Source of the DNA: Polyangiaceae bacterium | Lineage (GTDB): Bacteria > Myxococcota_A > Polyangia > Polyangiales > Polyangiaceae | Length of the DNA stretch: 64,000 nt | NCBI GenBank assembly: GCA_015075635.1 | Contig: JABTUA010000001.1 | Location: 3,286,001-3,350,000, forward strand | Direction of reading: 5' to 3' | In this document: positions 35,721-44,933 of the stretch, in pieces | How the letters are laid out: each line of letters begins with the position of its first letter | Position numbering within the stretch: position 1 is the stretch's first letter | Translations under genes and position numbers: made by a program | The notes under the pieces: model-generated | The model's database searches: none | What the model saw: the letters and a program-made list of their open reading frames with translations, nothing else | Told to the model about the DNA's origin: nothing

Positions 35721-36478
35721 TAGTTTTTCTTGCGAGCGCTCACCTGGGCATCGGTCGGGGCGTCGGAAGCGGCGCCGGCGTCGGCTGCCGCCTCCTTGGC
35801 GGCCCGCTCCTCTTCCTCGCGCTCCTTCTGCTCGGCGATGCGGGCAGCCTCTTCGTCCCGGTCCCAGCGATCGACGTGACCGTCGTGGTCGAGATCGACG
35901 CCCATGCGTTGCAGGCGCCCTTTCTCGTAGATCTCCCAGACGTCGGGCTTGCCGTTCTGGTTGGTGTCGCGCTGCACTCGGCTGAGCTGCCCGTCGATGT
36001 AGAAGCGCACTTCGTCCGGTAGGCCGTCGCCGCTCGTGTCCTGCTCGACCTTGGCGATGCGGCCGCGCGCGAACTGGATCCAGGTGTCGATGCGTCCGTC
36101 ACCGTCGGTGTCGGCCTTCTCGTAGATGGCCTCGCCCTTGTCGTTGTAGGTACGCACGACGTCCTTCAGGCCGTCGAGGTTGGTGTCGACCTCGCGGCAC
36201 AGGAGCACGCGGCGCGCGTCCTCGCCGATGCCGACGATGGCGAACACGCGGCGGATGTTGGGCTGGATGGCGCCGGGACCGGTGGTCTCCTGCACGTCGC
36301 GATCCTTGCGGTCCTTGAAGTCGCACTGCGAGCGGTCGTCCTGCCCGCGCTTGTCCACGGCCACGCCGCGGTCTTGGACCGCCTTGGGTCGCGGCGCGTC
36401 GCTGCCGCCGCAGGCCAGGAAAGCCAGGGGACCGGCCGAGACCGCGAGCGCGATGCCGAAACGGTGGAGAGCCTTCAC
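35720..36478 (-). CDS. Lipoprotein with EF-hand-like DxDGDG repeats (second paralogue)
   Basis: A 252-residue lipoprotein starting at GTG 36478. The signal peptide ends with FLACGG. The mature part has at least four repeats of about 22 residues built as D-x-N/D-x-D/N-G-x-x-D followed by W or Y and G (DTNLDGLKDVV, DTDGDGRIDTW, DTNQNGKPDVW, DLDHDGHVDRW), which is a dockerin/TSP3-like calcium loop. The C-terminus is Glu/Ala-rich and ends in KKN. It is a paralogue of the gene upstream, with which it overlaps by GTGA. Confidence 0.8.
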   Translation of the reverse strand: MKALHRFGIALAVSAGPLAFLACGGSDAPRPKAVQDRGVAVDKRGQDDRSQCDFKDRKDRDVQETTGPGAIQPNIRRVFAIVGIGEDARRVLLCREVDTNLDGLKDVVRTYNDKGEAIYEKADTDGDGRIDTWIQFARGRIAKVEQDTSGDGLPDEVRFYIDGQLSRVQRDTNQNGKPDVWEIYEKGRLQRMGVDLDHDGHVDRWDRDEEAARIAEQKEREEEERAAKEAAADAGAASDAPTDAQVSARKKN

Positions 36479-37221
36479 TTCTTCTCCTCCTTCTTCGGCG
36501 CTTCGGGCCCACCCGGCGCAGGCATCTCCTTGTTCTCCGTCTCCTCGGGCAGCGCGCCGGGACGCTCGAAGGTGTGCTTGGGCCCCTGGGCGCTCGCGCG
36601 CGTCGGCGGCACGTAGCCAGTCTGCTTGCAGTAGTCGATGGTGGCGCCGGGATCCGGTCGCCCGTCGCCGTCCACGTCCGAGTGGATCATCGGGCATTTC
36701 TCGTTGCCTGCCGCGAACTCCCACCACTGATCGACGATGGCGTCGCTGTCCGAGTCGCGCTCGGTGCGCGCGAGCTTGCCTCCCTGGTAGAACTGCCAGG
36801 TGTCCAGCCGACCTGCGAGGATGGTCGAGCGCTGCTGCTCGGTGAGCGAGCCCGCCTGATAGATCTGGATCTCGTCGATTTTGCCGTCGCGATCGTAGTC
36901 GCGCTCCCGGCGCCGCAGCTGCCCCGAGCCGTCGAAGTACGAGTAACCGTCGACCTTGCCGTCGAAGTTGAGGTCGACGGCGCGGCACGTCTCCCGGCCG
37001 CCGCTCTTGACCAACCAGACGTCGGGCTTGCCGTCGCCGTTCGCGTCCAGCTTCTCCGCCGAGCTGATGTCGCAGTCCTCGTGGACGACGCGTGTGTCCC
37101 GGCGCTGGGGCCCGCCCTCGGCCGACTTGGCACCCGCCTGGGCCGACCCACTACAGCCTGACTGAAACGCGAGCAGCGCGAGCGCGCAGATCGCGCCCCC
37201 GGCCCGCCCAATGCTATTCAT
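36475..37221 (-). CDS. Lipoprotein with EF-hand-like DxDGDG repeats (first paralogue)
   Basis: A 248-residue lipoprotein starting at ATG 37221, with lipobox FQSGC. Repeats such as DANGDGKPDVW, DLNFDGKVDGY and DYDRDGKIDEI resemble calcium-binding loops, as in the following gene. A Pro/Glu/Lys-rich tail ends the protein. The pair probably arose by tandem duplication. Calcium binding is inferred from the repeat pattern only. Confidence 0.8.
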   Translation of the reverse strand: MNSIGRAGGAICALALLAFQSGCSGSAQAGAKSAEGGPQRRDTRVVHEDCDISSAEKLDANGDGKPDVWLVKSGGRETCRAVDLNFDGKVDGYSYFDGSGQLRRRERDYDRDGKIDEIQIYQAGSLTEQQRSTILAGRLDTWQFYQGGKLARTERDSDSDAIVDQWWEFAAGNEKCPMIHSDVDGDGRPDPGATIDYCKQTGYVPPTRASAQGPKHTFERPGALPEETENKEMPAPGGPEAPKKEEKK

Positions 37222-37411
37222 GTTCGAGTTCCGTTGAGAGACCAGAAGCGACCCGCGGCACACCGCGAAGCGGGCGTCATCCTACCTCAGCCCGCCGGGC
37301 CGGAACACCTGATCGCAGCGCGGCGCGCCAGTCAGGACGGGGGGCCGGGAGCTACCCCGAGAATCACCGTTTTTTCTTTTAAATTCAGACAATTGTTGCC
37401 CCGGCCCCGGA

Positions 37412-37440
37412 TTGACAACCGACATATTGGCATCTATTGT
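37412..37440 (+). promoter_or_regulatory. Sigma-70-type promoter for the RHH regulator gene
   Basis: TTGACA at 37412-37417 and TATTGT at 37435-37440 with a 17-nt spacer, 32 nt before the ATG at 37473. The surrounding 80 bp is AT-rich against a GC-rich background. A perfect palindrome ACAATTGT lies at 37389-37396, just upstream, and may be an operator. Confidence 0.7.
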
Positions 37441-37472
37441 AACGGCTGGCAGTTGCGCCCGGGTCCCGCACG

Positions 37473-37679
37473 ATGTCGCGCAAGAAGATTTCCACCACCG
37501 TCTACATCACGCCGGAGCAGAACGAGCGCCTGCACCTCTTGCACAATCGCACCAAGGTCCCCGTCGCGGTGTACATCCGGGAGGGCATCGATCTGGTGCT
37601 GAAGCGCTACGAGCACGCACTGCCGGGGCAGATGACTCTGAGCGACGCGGCCCCAGCCAAGAGCAGCAAGAAGGGCTGA
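37473..37679 (+). CDS. Ribbon-helix-helix DNA-binding protein
   Basis: A 68-residue RHH/CopG-type protein. The beta strand KKISTTVYI is followed by helices (PEQNERLHLLHNRT and VAVYIREGIDLVLKRY), then a short polar tail. Such dimers bind short palindromes. It lies behind a near-consensus promoter with a nearby ACAATTGT palindrome, so autoregulation is plausible. lepA begins 71 nt downstream and may be in the same transcript. Confidence 0.85.
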   Translation: MSRKKISTTVYITPEQNERLHLLHNRTKVPVAVYIREGIDLVLKRYEHALPGQMTLSDAAPAKSSKKG

Positions 37680-37750
37680 GCAATCCGCTGGTCGGGCGCC
37701 AGCCGACGAGCTAGAGCGCGGTTCCTCTTTCCTCGTCAGATCGACGGCGT

Positions 37751-39559
37751 ATGCCCACCCCGACCAGCAAGATTCGGAATTTTTCCATCATCGCGCACGT
37801 CGACCACGGCAAATCGACGTTGGCCGACCGCATCCTGGACGTCACCGGAGCGATCACCGCGCGCGAGAAGGTGGAACAGTTCCTCGACAAGCTCGAGCTG
37901 GAACGCGAGCGCGGGATCACCATCAAGGCGCAGAGCGTCCGCCTCAAGTACAAGGCCGCGGACGGCGAGGAGTACCAGCTCCAGCTCATCGACACCCCCG
38001 GCCACGTGGACTTCAGCTACGAGGTGAGCCGCAGCCTCGCCGCCTGCGAAGGTGCGCTCCTGGTGGTCGACGCCACGCAGGGCGTGCAGGCGCAGACGGT
38101 GGCCAACGTCTACCTCGCCCTGGACAACCACCTGGAGATCGTCCCCGTCCTGAACAAGGTGGACCTGCCTTCCGCGGACGTGGACCACGCCGCCCAGGAG
38201 GTCGAGGAGGTCATCGGTCTGGACTGCAGCGGAGCCATCATGGCCAGCGGCAAGACGGGCCTCGGCGTGCAAGAGATCCTGGAGGCCGTGGTGGCGCGCA
38301 TCCCGCCACCCAAGGGCGACCCGGAGAAACCCCTGGCCGCGCTGATCTTCGACAGCTGGTACGACAGCTATCGCGGCGCGGTGATCATGGTGCGCGTGAT
38401 GGAGGGCGTCCTCGAGAAGGGCGACAAGATCCAGTTCATGGCCACCGGCAGGACCTACGAGGTCACGGCCATCGGCTGCTTCAACCCGCACCCGGTGGCC
38501 CTCGACGCCCTGGGCCCGGGGGAGGTCGGCTTCATCGCGGCGAACATCAAGTCCACCGAGGACACGAAGATCGGCGACACCGTGACCTTGGCCGGCAGGC
38601 CAGCGGAGAAGGCGCTACCGGGCTTCAAGGAGGTGAAGCCGATGGTCTTCGCCGGCGTCTTCCCGACGGACGCGGCCGAGTACGAGAACCTCCGAGACGC
38701 GCTGTCCAAGCTGCACATGAACGATGCGTCGTTCCGCTTCGAGCCGGACACCTCCGACGCCCTCGGCTTCGGGTTCCGCTGCGGGTTCTTGGGCCTCCTG
38801 CACATGGAGATCATCCAGGAGCGGCTGGAGCGCGAGTACAACCTGGATCTGATCACGACCGCCCCGAGCGTGGTCTACCGCGCCTGCCGCAAGAACGGCG
38901 ACGTCGTGCTGGTGGACAACCCCAGCAAGATGCCCAGCGTCGGCGACCTCGACCACATCGAGGAGCCGATCATGAAGGTCACGGTGCACACGCCCGCGGA
39001 CTACGTGGGCGCGGTGGTCGCCTTGTGCGAGGAGCGGCGCGGCGTGCAGAAGGGCATCCACTTCGCGGCCCAGACCCACGTGGTCGTCACCTACGAGCTG
39101 CCGCTGGCCGAGGTCATCCTCGACTTCCACGACCGGCTGAAGAGCGTGTCTCGCGGCTACGCCAGCATGGACTACGAGCTCTTGGACTACCACGAGGACG
39201 ACCTGGTCAAGCTGGACATGCTCTTGAACGGGGAGCCGCTCGACGCGCTGAGCGTGATCGTCCACCGCGCGAACGCCTACAGCCGCGGTCGCGCCTTGGC
39301 GAAGAAGCTGAAGGAGCTGGTCCCGCAGCAGCAATACGAGGTGGCGATCCAGGCCGCCATCGGCAGCAAGGTGATCAGCCGCGAGACTGTGCGCGCCCTG
39401 CGCAAGGACGTGACGGCCAAGTGCTATGGCGGCGACATCAGCCGCAAGCGCAAGCTCCTGGAGAAGCAGAAGGAGGGCAAGCGCCGCATGAAGTCCGTGG
39501 GGAGCGTGGAGGTGCCACAGGAGGCGTTCCTCGCGATCTTGAAGCTCGACGAGGGTTGA
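37751..39559 (+). CDS. lepA: Elongation factor 4 (LepA)
   Basis: A 602-residue translational GTPase, the usual length. G1 reads AHVDHGKST, the switch region [10 protein letters not shown]3 DTPGHVDF and G4 NKVD. The LepA-specific C-terminal domain ([36 protein letters not shown]) is present. It acts on the ribosome to back-translocate or help assembly. Confidence 0.98.
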   Translation: MPTPTSKIRNFSIIAHVDHGKSTLADRILDVTGAITAREKVEQFLDKLELERERGITIKAQSVRLKYKAADGEEYQLQLIDTPGHVDFSYEVSRSLAACEGALLVVDATQGVQAQTVANVYLALDNHLEIVPVLNKVDLPSADVDHAAQEVEEVIGLDCSGAIMASGKTGLGVQEILEAVVARIPPPKGDPEKPLAALIFDSWYDSYRGAVIMVRVMEGVLEKGDKIQFMATGRTYEVTAIGCFNPHPVALDALGPGEVGFIAANIKSTEDTKIGDTVTLAGRPAEKALPGFKEVKPMVFAGVFPTDAAEYENLRDALSKLHMNDASFRFEPDTSDALGFGFRCGFLGLLHMEIIQERLEREYNLDLITTAPSVVYRACRKNGDVVLVDNPSKMPSVGDLDHIEEPIMKVTVHTPADYVGAVVALCEERRGVQKGIHFAAQTHVVVTYELPLAEVILDFHDRLKSVSRGYASMDYELLDYHEDDLVKLDMLLNGEPLDALSVIVHRANAYSRGRALAKKLKELVPQQQYEVAIQAAIGSKVISRETVRALRKDVTAKCYGGDISRKRKLLEKQKEGKRRMKSVGSVEVPQEAFLAILKLDEG

Positions 39560-39654
39560 GACGCCTCGTCGCGCGGAGATGCACGTCTTCTCACGGGTCG
39601 CCGCAGCCGAAAGGCCCTTGGGTTCTTGGCACGGCCCGCGCTAGGTTTCGCAGC

Positions 39655-41022
39655 ATGTCCCAGCGTGCCCGCGACAAACGCCTGGCGGAGCTCAACGCCG
39701 CTGCCCCTCCCCTCGGGCGCGTCGAGCACGTCGGCACCACCGCCTTCGGTCCGGCGCTTCGTCTCGAGCGCTTCCGCCTCGGCAACGGGCTCGAGGTGCT
39801 GCTCTGCGAAGACCACTCCGCGCCCGTCGTCGCCTACCACACCTGGTACCGCGTGGGCTCGCGGCACGAGCGTGAGGGCAAGACCGGTCTGGCCCACCTG
39901 TTCGAGCACCTGATGTTCAACGAGACCGAGAAGCTCCCCGCCGGGGAGTTCGATCGGAAGCTCGAGGAGGCGGGCGCCGAGAGCAACGCCGCCACTTGGC
40001 TCGACTGGACTCAGTACACCATCGCGGTGCCCAAGGAGCAGCTCGGCCTGGTGATCACGCTGGAGGCCGAGCGCATGTCGCACCTGGTGCTGCGCGACCC
40101 GCAGGTGACGAGCGAGAAGGAGGTGGTGGCGAACGAACGCCGCTACCGCGTGGACGACGACGTCGAGGGGTCGGTGAGCGAAGTGCTGTGGGCGACGGCG
40201 TTCCGTGAGCACGCCTACAAGTGGCCGACCATCGGCTGGATGGCGGACATCGAGGGTTTCACGACCGAGGACTGCCAGGAGTTCTACCGGACTTATTACG
40301 CGCCCAACAACGCCTGTATCGTGGTGGCCGGCGACGTGACCGAGACGGCGCTCCTCGGACGCATCCAGAGAGCGTACGGACACCTCCCGCCCTCGACACT
40401 GCCCCTGGAGGACGTGCGGCCGGAGCCGCCTCAGATCGAGGAGCGCAGGCAGGAGCTGACGAAGCCGACGGCGACCGAGAAGGTGGCGGTGGGCTACCAC
40501 GCCCCGGCCATGGGGGACTTCGACCACCCCGCGCTCTCGCTCCTCTCGGAGGTGTTGTTCGGCGGCCGCGCCAGCCGCATGCACCAGCTCCTGGTGCGCA
40601 AGCTGGAGATCGCCACCGAGGTGCGCGTGTTCGTCGGCCCGTTCCGCGACCCTGGCCTGCTGGAGATCTACGCCTCGGCCCGCGGCACGTTCACGGCCGA
40701 GCAGCTGCTCGCCGCCATGGACGAGGAGCTCGCGAAGGTTCGAGCGGAGCAGATCGCCGACGACGAGATCGAGCGAGCGCGAGCCCGGATGGAGCTCTCG
40801 CTCATAGCCGGGCTCGAGACAGCGGACGGCAAGGCCTCGACCATCGGCTTTTACGACACGGTGCTGGGCAGGCCGGCGGCCGCGTTCGAGCGGCTGGAGG
40901 ATCTCCGGCGCGTCACCGCGAGCGACCTCCGGCGCGTCGCGCGACGCTACCTGGCGCCCGAGCGTCGCAGCGTGATCCTGGTGCGCGCCCAGATGGGCGA
41001 GAAGAAGGAGGCTGCGGAGTGA
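39655..41022 (+). CDS. M16 zinc peptidase (insulinase family), catalytic subunit
   Basis: A 455-residue protein with the inverted zinc motif HxxEH at H81-E84-H85 (HLFEH) and the third ligand E161 in VVANERR. An ATG at 39655 starts it. No signal peptide is visible, so it may be cytoplasmic. Its TGA overlaps the GTG of a second M16 protein, the usual layout of a two-subunit M16B peptidase, with one active and one inactive half. Confidence 0.93.
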   Translation: MSQRARDKRLAELNAAAPPLGRVEHVGTTAFGPALRLERFRLGNGLEVLLCEDHSAPVVAYHTWYRVGSRHEREGKTGLAHLFEHLMFNETEKLPAGEFDRKLEEAGAESNAATWLDWTQYTIAVPKEQLGLVITLEAERMSHLVLRDPQVTSEKEVVANERRYRVDDDVEGSVSEVLWATAFREHAYKWPTIGWMADIEGFTTEDCQEFYRTYYAPNNACIVVAGDVTETALLGRIQRAYGHLPPSTLPLEDVRPEPPQIEERRQELTKPTATEKVAVGYHAPAMGDFDHPALSLLSEVLFGGRASRMHQLLVRKLEIATEVRVFVGPFRDPGLLEIYASARGTFTAEQLLAAMDEELAKVRAEQIADDEIERARARMELSLIAGLETADGKASTIGFYDTVLGRPAAAFERLEDLRRVTASDLRRVARRYLAPERRSVILVRAQMGEKKEAAE

Positions 41023-42326
41023 GCGTCCGGACCATCGACCTCGGCGGCGTGAAGCTGCTCCTGGAATCGAGCCCCGCGCTGCCGTTGGTCCACCTGACCG
41101 CGGCGCTCTTGACCGGATCGCTGGAGGACCCCGAAGGCAAAGAGGGGCTCACGCGCCTCGTCGCGCGGGCCATGCGCCGGACGGGCGGCGGCCTCGGCCA
41201 GCACGAGCTCGACTCCCGCATCGACCTGCTCGGCGGGTCGCTGGGCGCCGACGTGTCCCACAGCACGGTATCGTTCTCCGGCACGGTGATCGCGCGGAAC
41301 TTCGACGCCTTCCTCGCGCTGTTCACCGACGTCCTCGGGCGGCCGGGCTTCGCCGAAGAGGAGCTCGCGTTGCTCCGACGGGAGACCGAGGCGGAGGTCA
41401 TCGAGTCGCGGGACAACGACCGCGCGCTCGCGCGCCGCTGGTTCGGGCGCAGGCTGTTCGCGAACCACGCCTACGGCCGCTCGGTCAGCGGACGACTAGC
41501 CAGCGTGCCCGGCATGACCGGCGCCGACGTGCGCGCGCTCTACCAGAGGCTCTGGGCCCGGCAGAATCTGGTCTTGGCGTTCTCCGGCGACATCGACGAG
41601 GCCCGCGCCCGCCAGAGTGCCGAACGCCTGCTCGCGGCCCTGCCCGCCGGCGAGCCGCGCCGTGACACGCTGGGCGATCCGACCGGACCTCGCGGGCGGC
41701 ACCTGGTCCTGGTGGACAAGCCCGAGCGCACCCAGACCCAGATCCTGATCGGGGGCCTCGGCACCCACCCGCGCGATCCCGACCACATCGCGCTCCACGT
41801 CGCCAACACCGTGCTCGGCGGCACCTTCACCGCGCGGCTGATGAAGGAGATCCGCAGCAAGCGCGGCTGGTCCTACGGCGCCTACTCCAGCCTGCCCTTC
41901 GACCGCCACCGCCAGGCGTTCAGCCTGTGGACCTTCCCCAAGGCCAGCGACGCCGCCGCTTGCATCGGCGTGGAGCTCGAGCTGCTCCGGATCTGGTGGG
42001 AGAAGGGCATCACCAAGCGCGAGCTTGCTTGGGCCAAGCGCTACCTGACCCGCAGCCACGCCTTCGCGCTCGACACGGCGACCAAGCGGGTGGGCCTCGG
42101 GCTCGACTCACTGCTCTACGACCTGCCCGAGGGCTACTACGAGGGCTACCTCGACCACGTTCGGGACGTGACCCTGGAGCGCGCGAACGCGGCCATCCGG
42201 GAGCGCATCTCCCTCGACGACCTCTTGATCACGGTCGTGGGCACCGCGAGCGAGATCGAGGAGGGCGTGAGGCAGGCCATCCCAGGCCTGGGCTCACACG
42301 AGGTCATCCCGTTCGACGCGGACTAG
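41019..42326 (+). CDS. M16 family protein, non-catalytic partner
   Basis: A 435-residue M16-fold protein starting at GTG 41019 within the previous stop. The zinc motif position reads ARAMRR instead of HxxEH, so it cannot bind zinc. The C-terminal part has the R/Y pair region (RSKRGWSYGAYSS) that shapes the substrate pocket in these peptidases. It would form a heterodimer with the upstream catalytic subunit. Confidence 0.92.
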   Translation: MSVRTIDLGGVKLLLESSPALPLVHLTAALLTGSLEDPEGKEGLTRLVARAMRRTGGGLGQHELDSRIDLLGGSLGADVSHSTVSFSGTVIARNFDAFLALFTDVLGRPGFAEEELALLRRETEAEVIESRDNDRALARRWFGRRLFANHAYGRSVSGRLASVPGMTGADVRALYQRLWARQNLVLAFSGDIDEARARQSAERLLAALPAGEPRRDTLGDPTGPRGRHLVLVDKPERTQTQILIGGLGTHPRDPDHIALHVANTVLGGTFTARLMKEIRSKRGWSYGAYSSLPFDRHRQAFSLWTFPKASDAAACIGVELELLRIWWEKGITKRELAWAKRYLTRSHAFALDTATKRVGLGLDSLLYDLPEGYYEGYLDHVRDVTLERANAAIRERISLDDLLITVVGTASEIEEGVRQAIPGLGSHEVIPFDAD

Positions 42327-42332
42327 AACCAG

Positions 42333-42433
42333 CTCACGCCACGACGCCACGAAACGCCACGAATTTCTCTTCGCAGAAATTGAAGAAGATCCGCTGGCTC
42401 CCGTGGCGTTCTTCTTGGCGCCGTGGCGCTCCT
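42333..42433. terminator. Clustered inverted repeats between convergent genes
   Basis: Three copies of CGCCACG (from 42337 on) face two copies of CGTGGCG further right, and a perfect hairpin AATTTCT-N6-AGAAATT (42362-42381) lies between them. The block sits between the convergent M16 gene and the outer-membrane protein gene and would serve as a two-way terminator. Confidence 0.55.
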
Positions 42434-42451
42434 TCTCGTCTTCGCCTCGGC

Positions 42452-43099
42452 TCAGAAATAGCCCATCAGCCCAACCTGCAGGCCGAACGAACGATAGCGC
42501 CACTTGCAGTCCTCTTCGTTGTTCGGGCCGCCGCACTCCCGCTCGCCCATGAAGTCGATGTCGAAGGTGGGGCCGAGCAGGAACGCGAAGTGTTCTGCGG
42601 GCGAGATCGTGAACATCGCCTCCAGCGTCAGCGCGAACCCCGAGTGGTCGTTACGGTCGCCGTCTGGATCCGCGCTGTGATAGGTGAAGCCGCCGCGCGG
42701 CCAGAAGCCGAACACCTCCGTGAATCCGATGAAGTAGCCGACCCGCGGCGCCAGGATGAAAGCGTCACCGCCCTGCCCGTTGTCGTCGTCATCGAAATCC
42801 GCGTAGCCGAGCGCGCCGCCGATGCTGAGGGAGTCGATGACGAAGTAGTCGAAGCCCAGGCGGGGCACGTTGAACGGATAGGAGACCGCCCCCCAGCCGA
42901 AGCCGAGGCCGGAGTGATCCACCTCGTCCTCGTCCCCGTTCGGGGCTTCGTAGTCGATGGTCTGCCGGTAGAACGCGAACAGGCGCTCGGCGCCAAATGC
43001 CATGGTGCCCGACGTGCCGAAGGGCTGGGTCTGGGCGAAGGCGGCGCTCCCTCCGAGCATCACCGCCGAGAACGACAGAAATCCGATCAGCTTGCGCAT
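42452..43099 (-). CDS. Outer-membrane beta-barrel protein
   Basis: A 215-residue protein. ATG 43099 is chosen because GGAGG lies 4 nt upstream. A signal peptide (cleavage near residue 22, AFA before QTQP) is followed by alternating strands (FILAPRVGYFIGF, AFLLGPTFDIDF) and a C-terminal aromatic residue (LMGYF), the pattern of an outer-membrane barrel. A C-terminal CGG-EEDC pair may form a disulfide. Role unknown. Confidence 0.8.
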   Translation of the reverse strand: MRKLIGFLSFSAVMLGGSAAFAQTQPFGTSGTMAFGAERLFAFYRQTIDYEAPNGDEDEVDHSGLGFGWGAVSYPFNVPRLGFDYFVIDSLSIGGALGYADFDDDDNGQGGDAFILAPRVGYFIGFTEVFGFWPRGGFTYHSADPDGDRNDHSGFALTLEAMFTISPAEHFAFLLGPTFDIDFMGERECGGPNNEEDCKWRYRSFGLQVGLMGYF

Positions 43100-43116
43100 G
43101 AATCCTCCGCTTCCTC

Positions 43117-44844
43117 TCATCCAAGGCCGACTAGGGCCGCAACCTCAGCCGCGAGCGCCTGCGCGACCCGCGTGGCTTCTTCCTCTTTGACGCTCATCCG
43201 CTCGCCCTCCCCCAAGGGGACCGAGAGATCGACGTAGATCTTGAGCTTGGGCTCGGTGCCGCTCGGGCGCACCAGCACGCGGGCGCCGCCCTCGAGCTCG
43301 AGTGCGATCAGGCTGGTCGCCGGCAACCAGCGGGGCCGCGCCTCGGCGCCGCTGCGGAAGTCCGTGACGCGGCTCACGCGTTCGTTGCCCAGGCGTTCCG
43401 GGGGCTTCTCGCTGACGAGCTGCATCGCGCGCTCGATCTCGGCCAAGCCTTCGCTCCCTGCGCGCGTGATGCTCTTCTGCACGCTGACCCAGAGACCGTG
43501 CCGGCGATACAGACGCTCGAGCCGCTCGCCGAGGCCGCGCCCCTCGCGCTGCTCGTGCGCCGCCAGATCGGCGAGCAGGAGCGCCGCGCTGACGCCGTCC
43601 TTGTCGCGAACCACCCGGCCGACCGAGTAGCCGAGCGCCTCCTCGTAGCCGAATGCGAAGCGCACGCCTTCCTGAGCCTCCAGATCCAGGGCGGCGTTCC
43701 AGATCCACTTGAACCCGGTGAGGGTCTGCTCGAAGCGCGCCCCGTAGTGCTCGGCGATGGCGCCGAGCATCGGCGACGAAACGATGCTCGAGCCGACCAA
43801 CGCCCGCGGCGCTCGGAGCGCGTGCTCGAGCAGGAAGTCGCCGAGGAGCAGGCCAACCTGGTTGCCAGTGAGCTGACGGAAGCGCCCGGTGGCCGTCGGG
43901 ATGCACACCGCCAGCCGATCTGCGTCCGGATCGTTGGCCAGGATCAGATCCGCCTTCTTCTCGGTCGCGAGCGCCGTGGCCAAATCGAGCGCGCCGGGCT
44001 CCTCGGGGTTCGGAAAGTGGACGCTGGGGAAGCGCCCGTCCGGCTCGGCCTGTGCCTCGACCACGTGCACGTTGGGGTAGCCGGCGCGCGCGAACGTCTC
44101 CTTGACGTAGCGCCAGCCCACCCCGTGCATGGGCGTGTAGACGATGCAGAGCTGCTGGTCGCGCTCGACCCGCGGCCGCACGGCGTCCACTTCGGCCAGG
44201 TAGCGATCGAAGAACGAGTCCGGCACCCTCTCGGCGCGGGGGTGCGAGCCGCTCAGCACCCCGGCTTCGAGCGGCACGTCCTTGGCGCTCGGCACGGCCG
44301 CGATGCGCTCGGAGATCTCGACGTCCACCGGCGGGACGATCTGCGCGGCGTTCGCCGCGTAGACCTTGTACCCGTTGTACTCCGGCGGGTTGTGGCTGGC
44401 GGTGATCACGATCGCGGCGGTGGCCGAGAGCTGGCGCGCGGCGTACGCAACCAGCGGCGTGGGCACCGGCTGGTCGAAGAAGCGCACCGGGATCCCCGCG
44501 GCGACCAGCACGCCGAGCGTGTCCTCGGCAAATTGGCGGCTCGACAAGCGTCCGTCGTAGCCGACGACTACCGGCAGCGCGCGCGCGTCCGGGTGCCGAG
44601 CCAAGAGGTAGTCGGCGAGCCCTCGGGTGGCGCGGATGACCACCGCGCGATTCATACGGGAGAGGCCCGCTCCCACCACGCCGCGCAGGCCCGCGGTGCC
44701 AAACTCGAGCGGCGCGAGCATCCGCTCGCGGAGCTCCGCCTGGTTGCCCGCGGCGATCAGCGCTTCGAGCTCGGCGCGCGTCTCGGGATCGGGGTCTTGG
44801 GCGATCCAGGCGCGCGCGGCTTCGATGCTCGGCTCGTCGGACAT
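43117..44844 (-). CDS. Phosphoglucomutase/phosphomannomutase
   Basis: A 575-residue alpha-D-phosphohexomutase. The phosphoserine is S150 in TASHNP, the metal loop is DPDADR, the sugar-binding loop GYEEALG and the phosphate-binding RPSGTEPKLKIY. It interconverts 1- and 6-phosphates of glucose, mannose or glucosamine. The length fits the PgcA/PMM2-like long form. ATG 44844 starts it; the outer-membrane barrel gene begins 17 nt downstream. Confidence 0.93.
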   Translation of the reverse strand: MSDEPSIEAARAWIAQDPDPETRAELEALIAAGNQAELRERMLAPLEFGTAGLRGVVGAGLSRMNRAVVIRATRGLADYLLARHPDARALPVVVGYDGRLSSRQFAEDTLGVLVAAGIPVRFFDQPVPTPLVAYAARQLSATAAIVITASHNPPEYNGYKVYAANAAQIVPPVDVEISERIAAVPSAKDVPLEAGVLSGSHPRAERVPDSFFDRYLAEVDAVRPRVERDQQLCIVYTPMHGVGWRYVKETFARAGYPNVHVVEAQAEPDGRFPSVHFPNPEEPGALDLATALATEKKADLILANDPDADRLAVCIPTATGRFRQLTGNQVGLLLGDFLLEHALRAPRALVGSSIVSSPMLGAIAEHYGARFEQTLTGFKWIWNAALDLEAQEGVRFAFGYEEALGYSVGRVVRDKDGVSAALLLADLAAHEQREGRGLGERLERLYRRHGLWVSVQKSITRAGSEGLAEIERAMQLVSEKPPERLGNERVSRVTDFRSGAEARPRWLPATSLIALELEGGARVLVRPSGTEPKLKIYVDLSVPLGEGERMSVKEEEATRVAQALAAEVAALVGLG

Positions 44845-44933
44845 GCCGCGAGCATAGTGGGATCCGCGCCGGCTTAGAACCTGTGGGCACGTGTGGGACC
44901 CGGCCCGGGGGCCCGATCTGCTGCCTGTTGCCC

